A stretch of 64,000 nucleotides of DNA from CBDBEU01 sp965204565 (GCA_965204565.1 CBDBEU010000005.1:868001-932000); one strand, 5' to 3'; shown: positions 10,447 to 20,002, counted from the first letter of the stretch. A program made the numbers and translations. Notes: generated from the letters alone by a model not told the origin.

Positions 10447-11229
10447 GCCGTTTCCTCAGCCTCGATGACGGCGCGCGGGCGCCGGACAAGACGACCATCC
10501 GGCGGTTCCGGGAGGCCCTGGTGCGGACCGGCGCGGTGGAGAAACTCTTCGCCCGGTTCGACGCGCATCTTAAGGACGCGGGATATCCCGCCATGGGCGG
10601 GCAGATCGTCGATGCCACCATCGTGGCGGCCCCGCGCCAGCGCATGGCCGATGCCGGGAAGGAGATCGTCAAGGGCGGGGGCATCCCGCCTGATTGGCAG
10701 GCCAATCCCCGGAAACCGGCGCAAAAGGATCGAGACGCGCGTTGGACGCTCAAGCGAGGGCGCAGGAAGACGCGCCCGGACGGGCACGGCGATGGGCGCA
10801 ATCGCCACGCCGGTGTTCGGCTGCAAATCCCATATCGATGCCGACCGGCGCCACGGCTTCGTCCGGACATGGATCGTCACCGACGCCGCCCGGCATGACG
10901 GGCGCGTACCGGGCGGGCTTCCGGATCAGCCGAACACCGGCTCGACTGTCCGGGCGGACACGGCGTATCGGTCGCAGAAGAACGAGAAGAAAATCGCCCG
11001 GGCCGGGCTGACCTCGAAGCCGATGCCCGTGCATCACGAGAGGGCCAATGCCGCACGGTCGAAGGTCCGATCCGCGATCGAACATCCCTTCGCCGGGATG
11101 AAGACACGAATGGGGCTCTTCGTCCGCACCATCTGCATCGACCGGGCGAGGGCCAGGATCGGCATGGCCAAGATCGCATTCAACATGAAACGGCTCCTGT
11201 TCCGGGAGCGCAAAGGCGCCGTGGCATAG
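10447..11229 (+). mobile_element. IS5-type transposase remnant, 5' truncated and frameshifted
   Basis: The sequence joins galE at about 10,447 and encodes an IS5-family DDE transposase lacking its N-terminus: LDDGARAPDKTTIRRFREAL, MGGQIVDATIVAAPRQRM, GGGIPPDW, then after a frame change near 10,780 TPVFGCKSHIDADRRHGF, RADTAYRS and AIEHPFAGMKTRMGLFVRTI. The first Asp (IVDAT), second Asp (RADTAY) and the Glu of the EHPFA block are still visible. It ends with a TAG at 11,229. It differs from the CTAG-targeting IS5-type elements at 44.9-48.3 kb. Not active in cis. Confidence 0.75.
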
Positions 11230-11345
11230 CCCGGCCCCAGCGAAACCAAATCCCGAACCACACCCCAGGCAAAGGGCCGACCCGCATCGCGGCCGTAAAT
11301 GCGCTCTCGTCACCCGATTCCAGGCAGCAGACAGGGGTCGGCAGG

Positions 11346-11872
11346 GTGTCCAACTGGTCTGGCTTGGCGACAAATCTTGCCAGTTTTTCACCGCATCTGG
11401 CGGTGGTACTGGCGGTTTTTGCCGTGGCATTGACGATTACCGGCTCACGGCGGCTGGCCGTGGTGGTGCTGATCGCGGGCCTGCCATTCGGCGGGCTTGT
11501 GGTGCGGGCGGCAATGGTGGGCGAGGTGGTGGGCCGGTGTGCGCAAGACGTGCAGCGGATCACCGCCATCAGCATGAACCTGCGCGCGGGCAACCAGAAT
11601 TACGGCGCCATGATCGATTACATCACCGCCAAAAGGCCGGATATTCTGGCGTTTCAGGAAGCGGTCCACGGTTGGCCGAGCAAACTTCACCGGCTCAACA
11701 AGTTCTATCCCTACCGCGCCCAGTCGCCGGACGGTGCAACACGGCTTTTCTTGCACCACAAGTGACTCATTGACATTTGCACAAACGGTCGACACCAGCC
11801 ATAGCTCGGTCGTCGCCGACATCAACTTCAACGGCACCGTGGTGCGGGTGGTTGCAGCTCTGACGCGGGTCT
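11346..11872 (+). pseudogene. endonuclease/exonuclease/phosphatase-family membrane protein, truncated
   Basis: From a GTG at 11,346 the product has two hydrophobic N-terminal segments (around residues 13-35 and 37-55), then ITAISMNLRAGNQNYGAMID and KRPDILAFQEAV, the usual start of the endonuclease/exonuclease/phosphatase catalytic fold. The frame stops at 11,765 after LFLHHK. A short downstream piece in another frame (VVADINFNGTVVRVVAA) looks like the later part of the same domain, so an internal deletion is likely. IS3-type sequence follows. The catalytic His and Asp residues of the C-terminal half are lost. Confidence 0.6.
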
Positions 11873-11879
11873 TTGAAAG

Positions 11880-12706
11880 TGTTCCGCCCTGATTGAGAGG
11901 ATCCGGCTTCATTTGAACGTCACGGGAGACGAAGATCAGCCGGAGAAAGAACTGTTCCCCGGAGCGAATTATCGGAATGCTGCGTGAAGCCGAGGTGCGG
12001 CTTGGCCGGGGCGCGACGGTGGGCGAGGTTTGCCGCAGCCTTTGTGTGTCGGAGCAGAGTTGCTGTCGATGGCGTCGCATGTACGGCGACATGGAGGTGA
12101 ACCAGGCGCATCGGCTGAACGATGGATCATGCATCCGTCTTTGCCCGACGGGGAAGAACCATGTCCGGAGTTATGACTTCGTGACGGATCGCACCCATGA
12201 CGGCAAAGCATTCCGCATGCTTGTGGTCATCGATGAGTACACCCGTGAGTGTCCGGCCATCCATGTCCGGCGCAAGCTCGACAGCCGGGAGGTGCTGCAT
12301 TGTCCCGGACAAGCTGTTTGTCCGGCACGGTGCACCCGAGCACATTCGCTCAGACAACGGCCCTGAGTTTGTTGCCGCCGCGGTGCGTGACTGGCTTGCC
12401 GGGCTCAACGTCAAGACGCTCTACATCGAGCCGGGCAGCCCATGGGAGAACGGCTATTGTGAGAGCTTTGATGGAAAGCCGAGAGATGAATGTCTGAACC
12501 GGGAAATCTTCACCACACTCACCCAGGCGCAGATCCTGATCGAGCAGTGGCCGCGCTTCTACAACACCGAGAGGCCACACTCGTCGCCGTGCTATCGGCC
12601 CACCTGCACCTGAAACCGTACTGCCGAGGAGGCCGACAATCCCATACGCTGCAACCCTGATCGGCCGAACCGTCGATTGGACCGTGGTCGGATCACCAAA
12701 AAGACC
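11880..12706 (+). mobile_element. IS3-family element, internally deleted
   Basis: The left part encodes the N-terminus of an IS3-family OrfA (IIGMLREAEVRLGRGATVGE, VCRSLCVSEQS). It jumps directly to late OrfB: LNDGSCIRL, SYDFVTDRTHDGK, FRMLVVIDEYTRECPAI. After a frame change near 12,300 comes RSDNGPEFVAAAVRDW, then PWENGYCESFDGKPRDE. The integrase DDE residues lie in YDF, DNGPEF and the final E. The junction between the two halves, near 12,118, removes the end of OrfA and the start of OrfB. The right end is unclear; coding sequence from the element seems to reach about 12,700. Not active in cis. Confidence 0.75.
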
Positions 12707-12711
12707 CCGCA

Positions 12712-12900
12712 CAGGGTTTCTGGACCGATGAAGCGATTGATGGCGTCAGCAGTTCGAGTTGCCATGGTCATGTCCGGGTTGCGCAAGGAAAGGCGCAATT
12801 CGCCGAGCTTGGTAATCTCGAAGGGAATATGCCGCCCAATCAGGCACCGCTTGCGATACGGTCGACTGTAAGTACGCCGCGGACGATGGTGGCGATCTCG
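12712..12900 (-). pseudogene. flagellar P-ring protein (flgI) fragment
   Basis: On the minus strand the run IPFEITKLGELRLSLRNPD followed by MTMATRTADAINRFIG matches a conserved central part of FlgI, the periplasmic P-ring protein of the flagellar basal body. Upstream, in a shifted frame, VDRIASGA resembles the preceding segment. Both ends are lost: the downstream side changes to IS3-type sequence after INRFIGPETL, and the upstream side merges with an MFS transporter fragment on the opposite strand. Only about 60 codons survive. No other flagellar gene is in the window. Confidence 0.5.
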
Positions 12901-12959
12901 GCCTTAAGCTGGCGCACGGTCGCGCGCGATGCGTCGCCAAAACGGCCGCCATCCGGCGA

Positions 12960-13563
12960 ACAGTCGCGGCTTGGCGGCTTTCAGCCGGGATGGATTTCCA
13001 TCTTTTTGGTGGTCGGCATGGTGACGCTGACCGGCGGCACCATCTTCACCGCCACCACGGTGATGCTGCCGAAACTTTTGGAAGAGCGCCCGGTATTCGA
13101 TTCAGCCGGCGTCATCGGCTGTACCGCGCTCGCCTCGCTCATCTATGCGCTGACATCGATGGCGCAGATCGTCTCCAGCCGCGCCGTCGACCGGATCAGC
13201 GCCAAATGGCTGCTGGTCGGGCTGACCAGTATTCAGGCAGCGGCGATGGCGCTGTTGTCGGTGGCCACCGGGCCGATGGTGTTCGTGGCCTCGCTGATCT
13301 TGATGCTGGAGGTGTTCGGGCAGATCCCGGTGATCGACACCATCATCACGCGCTATGTGCCAGATCATTTTCGCGGCCGTGTGTTCTTACTCAAATATCT
13401 GATCAATCTCACGGTCGGTGCCGCGGCGGTGCCGATGATCGCGGTGTTCCATTCCTCATGGGGCGGCTTTGCGGCGCTGTTCATCACCCTTGGGGCGGTA
13501 GCGGTGATGATCGTCAGCCTTTTGCGCCTGCCAGCCCCGGCAGCCGGTGCCGGGACTGGCTGA
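12960..13563 (+). pseudogene. MFS transporter C-terminal fragment
   Basis: About 195 codons encode alternating hydrophobic helices and loops typical of the C-terminal half of a major facilitator superfamily transporter: GWISIFLVVGMVTLTGGTIF, ALASLIYALTSMAQ, the helix-connecting loop VDRISAKWLL, and IPVIDTIITRYVPDHFRGRV. The reading frame stays open further upstream, but that DNA is antisense to the flgI fragment, so it is not part of the gene. The first six helices are missing. The transported substrate cannot be inferred. Confidence 0.6.
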
Positions 13564-13731
13564 CAGACCGGCGCTGGCGGGTGGGCGGTGCCCACCGCAA
13601 TACAATCTTCCGGAATGGCGGCAAATGCCGCAAATGAGCGGTTTCATGCGAAGTTTTTCGACTTATCCGCAACCACACTTCTCATAAGCGGTCAAACTAA
13701 GTATAAATTTCCCGCGATCAGCGGGGGATCA

Positions 13732-16674
13732 ATGCTGGCTAATCCATTTAAGACAGTGCGCGAGAGCGTCGACGTCGCACCGGAGGTGGGTGACGAGGTC
13801 AAGACCACGACGTGCTACATGTGTGCGTGCCGCTGCGGCATCAAGGTTCATCTGCGCGGCGGCCAGGTGCGCTATATCGAGGGCAATCCCGACCATCCGG
13901 TCAATCGCGGGGTTTTGTGCGCCAAGGGCTCGGCCGGCATCATGAACCACACCTCGCCGGCACGGCTGACCAAGCCGCTGTTGCGCGTTGGCGAGCGCGG
14001 CGAGGGAAGATTCCGCGAGATCGAATGGGACGAGGCGCTGGAGCTTGTCGCCACATGGCTTGGCGAGGTGCGGGCGCGCGATCCCAAGCGCCTTTCGTTT
14101 TTCACCGGACGCGACCAGAGCCAGTCGCTCACCGGCTGGTGGGCGGCGCAATATGGCACCCCCAATTTCGCTGCCCATGGCGGTTTCTGCTCGGTCAATA
14201 TGGCGGCCGGCGGGCTTTATACGGTGGGCGGCAGTTTTTGGGAGTTCGGCGAGCCGGATTTTGAGCGCACGCGCTACTTCATGCTGTTCGGGGTTGCCGA
14301 GGACCATGATTCGAATCCGATCAAGATCGGCCTTGGCACGCTGAAGACCAAGGGCAATGCCAAATTCGTCTCGGTCAATCCGGTGCGCACCGGCTATTCG
14401 GCAATTGCCGATGAATGGCTCGGCATCAGACCGGGTACGGACGGGCTGTTGATCATGGCGCTGATCTATGAGCTCTTGCGCGCCGACCGCTTCGATGGCG
14501 AATACCTGGTGCGCTACACCAACGCGCCGTGGGTGGTGATCGATGCGCCGGGCGATGCGGACGATGGCACCTTCGCGCGCGACGGCGATGGCGACCCGCT
14601 GTGCTTCGACAATCAATCGGGCCAACTCGCCAAGGCGACCGCGATCGACATTTCACCGGCGCTTGCCGGTGAGCGCACGCTTGCCGACGGGCGGCGCGTG
14701 GTGCCGTCATTTGAGCTTCTGGCGCGGCGTTATCTCGATCCCGTCCATTCGCCCGACGCGGTGGCCGAGCGCACCGGCATCGATGCCGATACCATTCGCC
14801 GCATTGCCGCTGAAATCGCCGATGCGGCATTTGAAAACGAAGTGGTGATCGAGCAGCCGTGGACCGACTGGGCAGGCCGCAAACACGAGCGCTTTGTCGG
14901 ACGGCCGGTGTCGATGCATGCAATGCGCGGCATCTCGGCCCACTCCAACGGCTTTCACACCACAAGGGCGCTGCATCTTTTGCAAGCACTGCTGGGTTCG
15001 ATTGACGTTCCCGGCGGTTGGCGCTTTCGCCCACCGTTTCCGCGGCCGATCCCGCCGCCGCCCAAGCCCGCCGGTCCGGTCGCAGCGCCCGGCGCATCGC
15101 TTGGCGGCATGCCGCTCGGCTTTCCAACCGGCCCTGAGGATCTGCTGGTCACCGAGAACGGCACCGCCCAGCGCATCGACAAGGCCTATGGTTGGGAGTT
15201 TCCGCTCGCCGGCCACGGGCTGATGCACATCATGTTGCGCAATGCCTGGGCCGGCGATCCCTACAAGATCGATCTTGTTTTCATGTTCATGGCCAACATG
15301 GCGTGGAACTCGTCGATGGCGATTGCCGACACCATCAAATACCTCACCGACAAGGATGAGAATGGCGAGTACCGCATCCCCAAGGTGATCTATTCGGATG
15401 CCTATTATTCCGAGACCGTGCCTTATGCCGACCTGGTGCTGCCGGACACAACATATCTGGAGCGCTGGGACTGCATCTCGCTGCTCGACCGGCCGATCAG
15501 CCATGCGGACGGTGCCGGCGATGCGATCCGCCAGCCGGTGGTCGAGCCCGACCGCGATGTGCGCCCGTTCCAGGATGTGCTGATCGATCTTGGCCACCGG
15601 CTGAAGCTGCCGGGCTTTACGAAGGATGACGGTGCAGCGCGCTATCCCGGCGGCTATCCCGATTATCTGGCAAATCACGAGCGCGCGCCCGGCATCGGCC
15701 CACTGGCCGGCTGGCGCGGCGATGGCACGGCGCAGGGCCGCGGCGATGCCAATCCCGACCAATTGAAGACTTATGTGGAAAATGGCTGCTATTGGACCGG
15801 CGTGCTTGAGCCGGAGGCACGCTTCATGAAGCACGCCAACCGCGCATATCTCGACCATTCCCACAAAATGGGCTGGTCGCCCTCGACCGCGCCGGTGGTG
15901 TTCCAGCTTTATTCCGAAACCCTGCAGCGCTTTCGCCTGGCGGCGCGCGGACATGGGGAAAAACAACCGCCCGCCGAGCACCGCACCCGCATTGAGGCTT
16001 ATTTCGACCCGCTGCCGATCTGGTATCCACCATTGGAGGAAGCGGCCATCGAAGCCAGCGATTTCCCGCTTCATGCCGTCACCCAGCGCCCGATGCACAT
16101 GTATCATTCCTGGGGCAGCCAGAATGCGTGGCTCAGGCAGATCACCAACGAGAACCGGCTGTTCGTTCATCCAGACACCGCCAGGAAACTTGATCTTTCC
16201 GACGATGACTGGGTGTGGCTCAAGAGCCATCATGGGCAAGTGCGCGCGCAAATCCGGCTGATGGCCGGGGTCAATCGCGACACGGTGTGGACCTGGAATG
16301 CGATCGGCAAACGGCGCGGCGCCTGGGGGCTCGATGAAAACGCGCCAGAGGCAAAGCGCGGCTTTTTGCTCAATCATGTGATCGCCGACCTGCTGCCGGC
16401 GCGCGACGGCGGGCTCCGATACGCCAATTCAGATCCGGTGACCGGACAGGCGGCGTGGTATGATTTGCGCATTAGGCTTGAGAAATGTTCGGCCAAAGAG
16501 GCGCGTCAGGCGGGTGAGAAATTCGCGCTTCTGGAAGGCGGCCCGCGCGGACCCGCGCGGCCGCTGACCTATGGCGCGGCGATTGCCGACAGGCCATCGG
16601 GCAAGGATGGCGTTGCGTTCACCGAATGGATATCGGGCCGCGATGGCGCACCCTCGAAGCGCGGGGGCAGCTGA
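13732..16674 (+). CDS. soeA: sulfite dehydrogenase (quinone) molybdopterin subunit
   Basis: SoeA is the catalytic subunit of the cytoplasmic membrane-bound sulfite dehydrogenase, which oxidises sulfite to sulfate and passes electrons to quinone. The 980-residue protein starts at ATG 13,732, after GGGGGATCA. The N-terminal [4Fe-4S] motif is TTCYMCACRCGIKVHL, followed by GNPDHPVNRGVLCAKG, then the molybdopterin guanine dinucleotide domains of the DMSO reductase family (SVNMAAGGLYTVGG, VLPDTTYLERWD). There is no twin-arginine signal, in line with a cytoplasmic enzyme. It overlaps soeB by one base, and a membrane anchor gene follows. Related polysulfide or thiosulfate reductases are periplasmic, which favours Soe. 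An in-frame GTG at 13,588 is less likely as start. Confidence 0.88.
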   Translation: MLANPFKTVRESVDVAPEVGDEVKTTTCYMCACRCGIKVHLRGGQVRYIEGNPDHPVNRGVLCAKGSAGIMNHTSPARLTKPLLRVGERGEGRFREIEWDEALELVATWLGEVRARDPKRLSFFTGRDQSQSLTGWWAAQYGTPNFAAHGGFCSVNMAAGGLYTVGGSFWEFGEPDFERTRYFMLFGVAEDHDSNPIKIGLGTLKTKGNAKFVSVNPVRTGYSAIADEWLGIRPGTDGLLIMALIYELLRADRFDGEYLVRYTNAPWVVIDAPGDADDGTFARDGDGDPLCFDNQSGQLAKATAIDISPALAGERTLADGRRVVPSFELLARRYLDPVHSPDAVAERTGIDADTIRRIAAEIADAAFENEVVIEQPWTDWAGRKHERFVGRPVSMHAMRGISAHSNGFHTTRALHLLQALLGSIDVPGGWRFRPPFPRPIPPPPKPAGPVAAPGASLGGMPLGFPTGPEDLLVTENGTAQRIDKAYGWEFPLAGHGLMHIMLRNAWAGDPYKIDLVFMFMANMAWNSSMAIADTIKYLTDKDENGEYRIPKVIYSDAYYSETVPYADLVLPDTTYLERWDCISLLDRPISHADGAGDAIRQPVVEPDRDVRPFQDVLIDLGHRLKLPGFTKDDGAARYPGGYPDYLANHERAPGIGPLAGWRGDGTAQGRGDANPDQLKTYVENGCYWTGVLEPEARFMKHANRAYLDHSHKMGWSPSTAPVVFQLYSETLQRFRLAARGHGEKQPPAEHRTRIEAYFDPLPIWYPPLEEAAIEASDFPLHAVTQRPMHMYHSWGSQNAWLRQITNENRLFVHPDTARKLDLSDDDWVWLKSHHGQVRAQIRLMAGVNRDTVWTWNAIGKRRGAWGLDENAPEAKRGFLLNHVIADLLPARDGGLRYANSDPVTGQAAWYDLRIRLEKCSAKEARQAGEKFALLEGGPRGPARPLTYGAAIADRPSGKDGVAFTEWISGRDGAPSKRGGS

Positions 16675-17429
16675 TGACCAGCCTGCCCAAATCCACCGGC
16701 GCCAAGCTTGGCCTGGTCATTGATCTCGACATATGCGTCGGCTGCCAGGCCTGTGCGGTGGCGTGCAAGGAATGGAACTCCGGCGGGCATTCCGCGCCGC
16801 TCACCGATTTTGACGCCTATGGCGCCGAGCCTGACGGGGTGTGGTTCAACCGGGTGCACACTTTCGAGGTCGAAGATGAGGCGACCGGCACCGGCCGCAC
16901 AGTGCATTTTCCGCGTTCATGCCTTCATTGCGAGGATGCGCCGTGCGTCACCGTGTGCCCAACCGGCGCGTCCTACAAGCGCGAGGAAGACGGCATTGTC
17001 CTTGTGAATGCCGACACCTGTATCGGCTGCAAGCTGTGCTCATGGGCCTGTCCCTATGGCGCGCGCGAATATGACGACGCCGCCGGCGTGATGAAGAAAT
17101 GCACGCTGTGCGTCGACCGCATCTACAACCCGAATCTGCCGCAAGAGAGCCGCGTTCCGGCCTGCGTCGCTGCGTGCCCGGCCGGCGCGCGCCATTTCGG
17201 CGATCTTGGCGATGCGGCCTCGGACATCTTCAAGATGGTGGCGGCGCGCGATGGCTATGCGCTGATGCCCGAACAGGGAACCACGCCGGTCAACCGCTAT
17301 CTGCCGCCGCGCCGACACGGGGCCGGCAACGGTGATGCAAGCACGCCGTGCATGCTCGCCCACCAAGATGACAGCGCCGATGGCGCAGGGCTGATCGCGC
17401 GCTGGGTTGACCGCGCGCTGGCACGCTAG
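16674..17429 (+). CDS. soeB: sulfite dehydrogenase (quinone) iron-sulfur subunit
   Basis: SoeB carries the [4Fe-4S] clusters that link SoeA to the membrane subunit. The 251-residue product begins at the ATG overlapping the soeA stop (ATGA). Four cysteine groups are visible: CVGCQACAVACKEW, CLHCEDAPCVTVCPTGA, CIGCKLCSWACPYGAREY, and CTLCVDR with CVAACPAGARHFGD. This pattern is typical of the four-cluster ferredoxin-like subunits (DmsB/NrfC type). The upstream in-frame ATG at 16,626 lies inside soeA and is less likely. Spacing of 10 bp to soeC supports one operon. Confidence 0.88.
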   Translation: MTSLPKSTGAKLGLVIDLDICVGCQACAVACKEWNSGGHSAPLTDFDAYGAEPDGVWFNRVHTFEVEDEATGTGRTVHFPRSCLHCEDAPCVTVCPTGASYKREEDGIVLVNADTCIGCKLCSWACPYGAREYDDAAGVMKKCTLCVDRIYNPNLPQESRVPACVAACPAGARHFGDLGDAASDIFKMVAARDGYALMPEQGTTPVNRYLPPRRHGAGNGDASTPCMLAHQDDSADGAGLIARWVDRALAR

Positions 17430-17439
17430 GGCGACAGAC

Positions 17440-18396
17440 ATGCATCCGGCAAAATCGGTCATATTCTTCACCACCGCGTCGGGCGCCGGCTATGGGCTTT
17501 TGGTATTGATCGCAGGCTTTGCCGCGTTCGGCGCGCTGCCGGGCGGTGCCTGGTTCGCCGGTGTTTGTCTGGCGCTGGCGCTCGGGCTGGTTACCGCCGG
17601 ATTGCTCGCCTCGACCTGGCATCTCGGCCATCCCGAACGCGCATGGCGGGCGTTCAGCCAATGGCGCTCGTCATGGCTGTCGCGCGAGGGTGTGGCCGCC
17701 ATATTCACCTATCTGCCGGCGGGTCTGTTCACCCTTGGCGCGCTCACCCTCGGTTTTACCGATGAGGGCGTGATTGCCGCAGGGCTGATCGCCGCCATCG
17801 GTGCGATTGTGACAGTGGCATGCACCTCAATGATCTATGCCTCGCTGAAGGCCATTCCGGCCTGGGCGAGCCCTTTGACCATGGCCGGCTATTTTTCCTT
17901 TGCCGGCCTTAGCGGCGCGCTGCTTTTACATATGCTGTTGCGGGCTTGGGAACATGACGCCGCCGCGATCGCCGGGGCGCTGACCATCGCCTTTGCGCTG
18001 ATCGCCTTTGCGGTCAAGATTGGCCAATGGGCGCGGGTCGATGCCGGCGCATCGCCCTCCTCAGCTGAGAGCGCCACCGGCCTTGGACGCTTTGGCAAGG
18101 TGCGGCTTTTGGAAAGCGCGCATTCGCAGGCCAATTATCTGATGAAGGAAATGGGCTTTCAGATCGCGCGGCGCCATTCAGGGGCGCTACGCCGGGCAGT
18201 GGTGATCCTCGCCTTTTTCACCCCCGCCGCCTTGGCCATCATCGCGCTGGCGCTTGGCGGCATCAGCGCCACGGTTCTGGCGCTGGTCAACGCTATTGCC
18301 GGACTTTGCGGCGTGGCGGTCGAGCGCTGGCTGTTCTTTGCCGAGGCCCATCATGTGGTGATGAACTATTATGGCGGTAGCTCCAGAGCCGCCTGA
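17440..18396 (+). CDS. soeC: sulfite dehydrogenase (quinone) membrane anchor
   Basis: SoeC is the DmsC-like membrane subunit that docks SoeAB on the inner side of the cytoplasmic membrane and delivers electrons to quinone. The 318-residue protein has about eight hydrophobic helices, the first from about residue 10 (YGLLVLIAGFAAFGALPGG). The family block STWHLGHPERAWRAFSQWR follows the second helix and SWLSREG after it, both characteristic of the DmsC family. The start ATG at 17,440 is 10 bp after soeB. The end AEAHHVVMNYYGG is also typical. Without SoeC the complex would be soluble, so the intact set argues for a working enzyme. Confidence 0.88.
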   Translation: MHPAKSVIFFTTASGAGYGLLVLIAGFAAFGALPGGAWFAGVCLALALGLVTAGLLASTWHLGHPERAWRAFSQWRSSWLSREGVAAIFTYLPAGLFTLGALTLGFTDEGVIAAGLIAAIGAIVTVACTSMIYASLKAIPAWASPLTMAGYFSFAGLSGALLLHMLLRAWEHDAAAIAGALTIAFALIAFAVKIGQWARVDAGASPSSAESATGLGRFGKVRLLESAHSQANYLMKEMGFQIARRHSGALRRAVVILAFFTPAALAIIALALGGISATVLALVNAIAGLCGVAVERWLFFAEAHHVVMNYYGGSSRAA

Positions 18397-18486
18397 GATT
18401 TTCGCACCGCTGTTCCGTTTGGCCGCAACTTCCTCTAAAGCTCACCGGTGCGCCCACGCGTCAATGCACGCGCTAGGAGGATTTTC

Positions 18487-18888
18487 ATGGCCAAACCGCA
18501 CCACATCATTCCGCTTGAAGAGGCCGATAGCGGCGTTCTTTATGGCGGCAAGGGAAAGTTCCGGATTCTGGTCGACGAACAGATGTGCGGCGCCAAGAAC
18601 TATTCGATGCTCTTGAATACCCAGCCCTTCGGCGCGGTCGGCAAACCGCACAAGCACGACAGGGCCGAGCATAGCTGGTTCATCCTTGAAGGCACCGGCA
18701 CGGTGATGCTGGGCGATGAGAGTTTCAAGATCGGCCCCAACACGACGGTCTATATTCCGGCCGGAACCATGCACGGCATTGAGGCCGATGAGGGCTCGGA
18801 ACTCAAATATATCGTCATCTATTCACCGCCGGGACCTGAGCAGAATTTGCGCAATGCCGGCGCCACCGCGTTCGATACCAGTTCGTAA
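18487..18888 (+). CDS. cupin-domain protein
   Basis: A 133-residue single-domain cupin. The two cupin motifs are visible: GKPHKHDRAEHSWFILEG (about residues 51-68, with two His and a Glu as likely metal ligands) and IPAGTMHGIEA (about 93-103, with the fourth His). AGGAGG-like sequence before the ATG at 18,487 is a strong ribosome binding site. It follows soeC by 90 bp on the same strand and precedes an FAH-family hydrolase by 35 bp. Such cupins can be metal-dependent dioxygenases, isomerases or binding proteins, so the reaction is not assigned. A link to sulfite metabolism is only positional. Confidence 0.75.
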   Translation: MAKPHHIIPLEEADSGVLYGGKGKFRILVDEQMCGAKNYSMLLNTQPFGAVGKPHKHDRAEHSWFILEGTGTVMLGDESFKIGPNTTVYIPAGTMHGIEADEGSELKYIVIYSPPGPEQNLRNAGATAFDTSS

Positions 18889-18923
18889 CGCACGAATTTA
18901 AAACCCCAGTTGAAGAGAGATTC

Positions 18924-19805
18924 ATGAGACTCATCACTTTCGCCAAGGCGGGGGAGACCCATATTGGCGCTTTTACCGACAATGACTCACAGGTCGTAGA
19001 TCTCACGGCGGCGAGCGTTGCGCCCGACATGAACGCGCTGATCGCGCAAGGTGCGGCTGGGCTTGCGGCGGCGCAAGCCGCTATAGACGCGGCCGGCGCC
19101 ACCATTGCGGCGGGCGACTTCGAGCTTTTGGCGCCGATCCCGCGCCTGCACCGCAATGTTATGTGCGTCGGCAAGAACTATTACGATCATGCGGCGGAAT
19201 TTCACGGCTCGGGCTTTGATTCGACGGGTAAGCAGGCAGTGCCGGAATTTCCGGTGATCTTCACCAAGGCGCCGACCTCGGTCACCGGGCCATCGGGCGA
19301 GATCATGCTGGCATCGGATTATTCCAACTCCACCGATTATGAGGGCGAGCTTGGCGTGGTGCTGGCATCGGGCGGGCGCAACATCTCCAAGGCCGATGCG
19401 TTTTCCCATGTCTATGGCTACACCGTGATCAACGACGTGACCGCACGCACCATCCAGCGCCAGCACGATCAGTGGTTTCTCGGCAAGAGCCCGGACAGCT
19501 ATTGCCCGATGGGCCCGGTGCTGGTGACGGCAGACGAGATCGGCGATGTCGGGGCCTTGCATCTGACCACAGAGGTCAATGGCGAGATACGCCAGGATGC
19601 CTATGTGCGCGATCTGATTTTCGACATTCCAACCTTGATTGAGACGTTTTCCCGCACCATGACGCTTGAGGTGTGCGATGTGATCGCCACCGGCACGCCC
19701 GCCGGCGTCGGCATCGGCAATGACCCGCCAGTGTACCTCAAGGCCGGTGATGTGGTGGCGGTGGAAATCGACCGTATCGGACGGATTGAAAACAAGGTTG
19801 TGTAG
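18924..19805 (+). CDS. fumarylacetoacetate hydrolase family protein
   Basis: A 293-residue FAH-superfamily enzyme. MRLITFAKAGETHIGAF is the usual N-terminus, and the core has NVMCVGKNYYDHAAEF (about residues 74-89), FTKAPTSVTGPSG, the metal ligands in DYEGELGVVLASG (about 139-151), and VINDVTARTIQ. Enzymes of this family split or decarboxylate carbon-carbon bonds of diketo acids (for example acylpyruvases, oxalomesaconate-type or 2-hydroxyhepta-dienoate enzymes) using Mg2+ or Mn2+. The specific substrate is not clear. The gene follows the cupin closely and probably shares its transcript. It ends before the palindrome at 19.9 kb. Confidence 0.85.
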   Translation: MRLITFAKAGETHIGAFTDNDSQVVDLTAASVAPDMNALIAQGAAGLAAAQAAIDAAGATIAAGDFELLAPIPRLHRNVMCVGKNYYDHAAEFHGSGFDSTGKQAVPEFPVIFTKAPTSVTGPSGEIMLASDYSNSTDYEGELGVVLASGGRNISKADAFSHVYGYTVINDVTARTIQRQHDQWFLGKSPDSYCPMGPVLVTADEIGDVGALHLTTEVNGEIRQDAYVRDLIFDIPTLIETFSRTMTLEVCDVIATGTPAGVGIGNDPPVYLKAGDVVAVEIDRIGRIENKVV

Positions 19806-19872
19806 GGGCTTGTTGTTGGGCAGCACCAGCGTTGTCTTTTCTCGGCGCTGACGCGCATTCGGTTTCGGCCCT

Positions 19873-19929
19873 CACCCCCCACCCGGCCACCCATATCAGG
19901 ATACTCCCGTGGGTGGCCGGGTGGGGGTG
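19873..19929. repeat. GC-rich dispersed palindrome, copy 2
   Basis: CCCGGCCACCCA (19,882-19,893) pairs with TGGGTGGCCGGG (19,910-19,921), and the arms extend outward (CACCCCCCA and TGGGGGTG) with one bulge. The arms equal those of the palindrome at 9841-9880, while the loop differs slightly. It lies between the convergent ends of the FAH gene and the RND pump gene, where it could end transcription on both sides. Confidence 0.75.
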
Positions 19930-20002
19930 AAGGCTGGTGCAGTTTGCGGCCCCCATATTTGACAACAGGGGCCGCCAAATAAGAGCGCCAGCGCAGGCTA
20001 AC

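Noticed and set aside
12829..12960. N-terminal extension of the MFS fragment
   Set aside because: The DNA encodes FlgI on the opposite strand, so the extension is a chance open frame.
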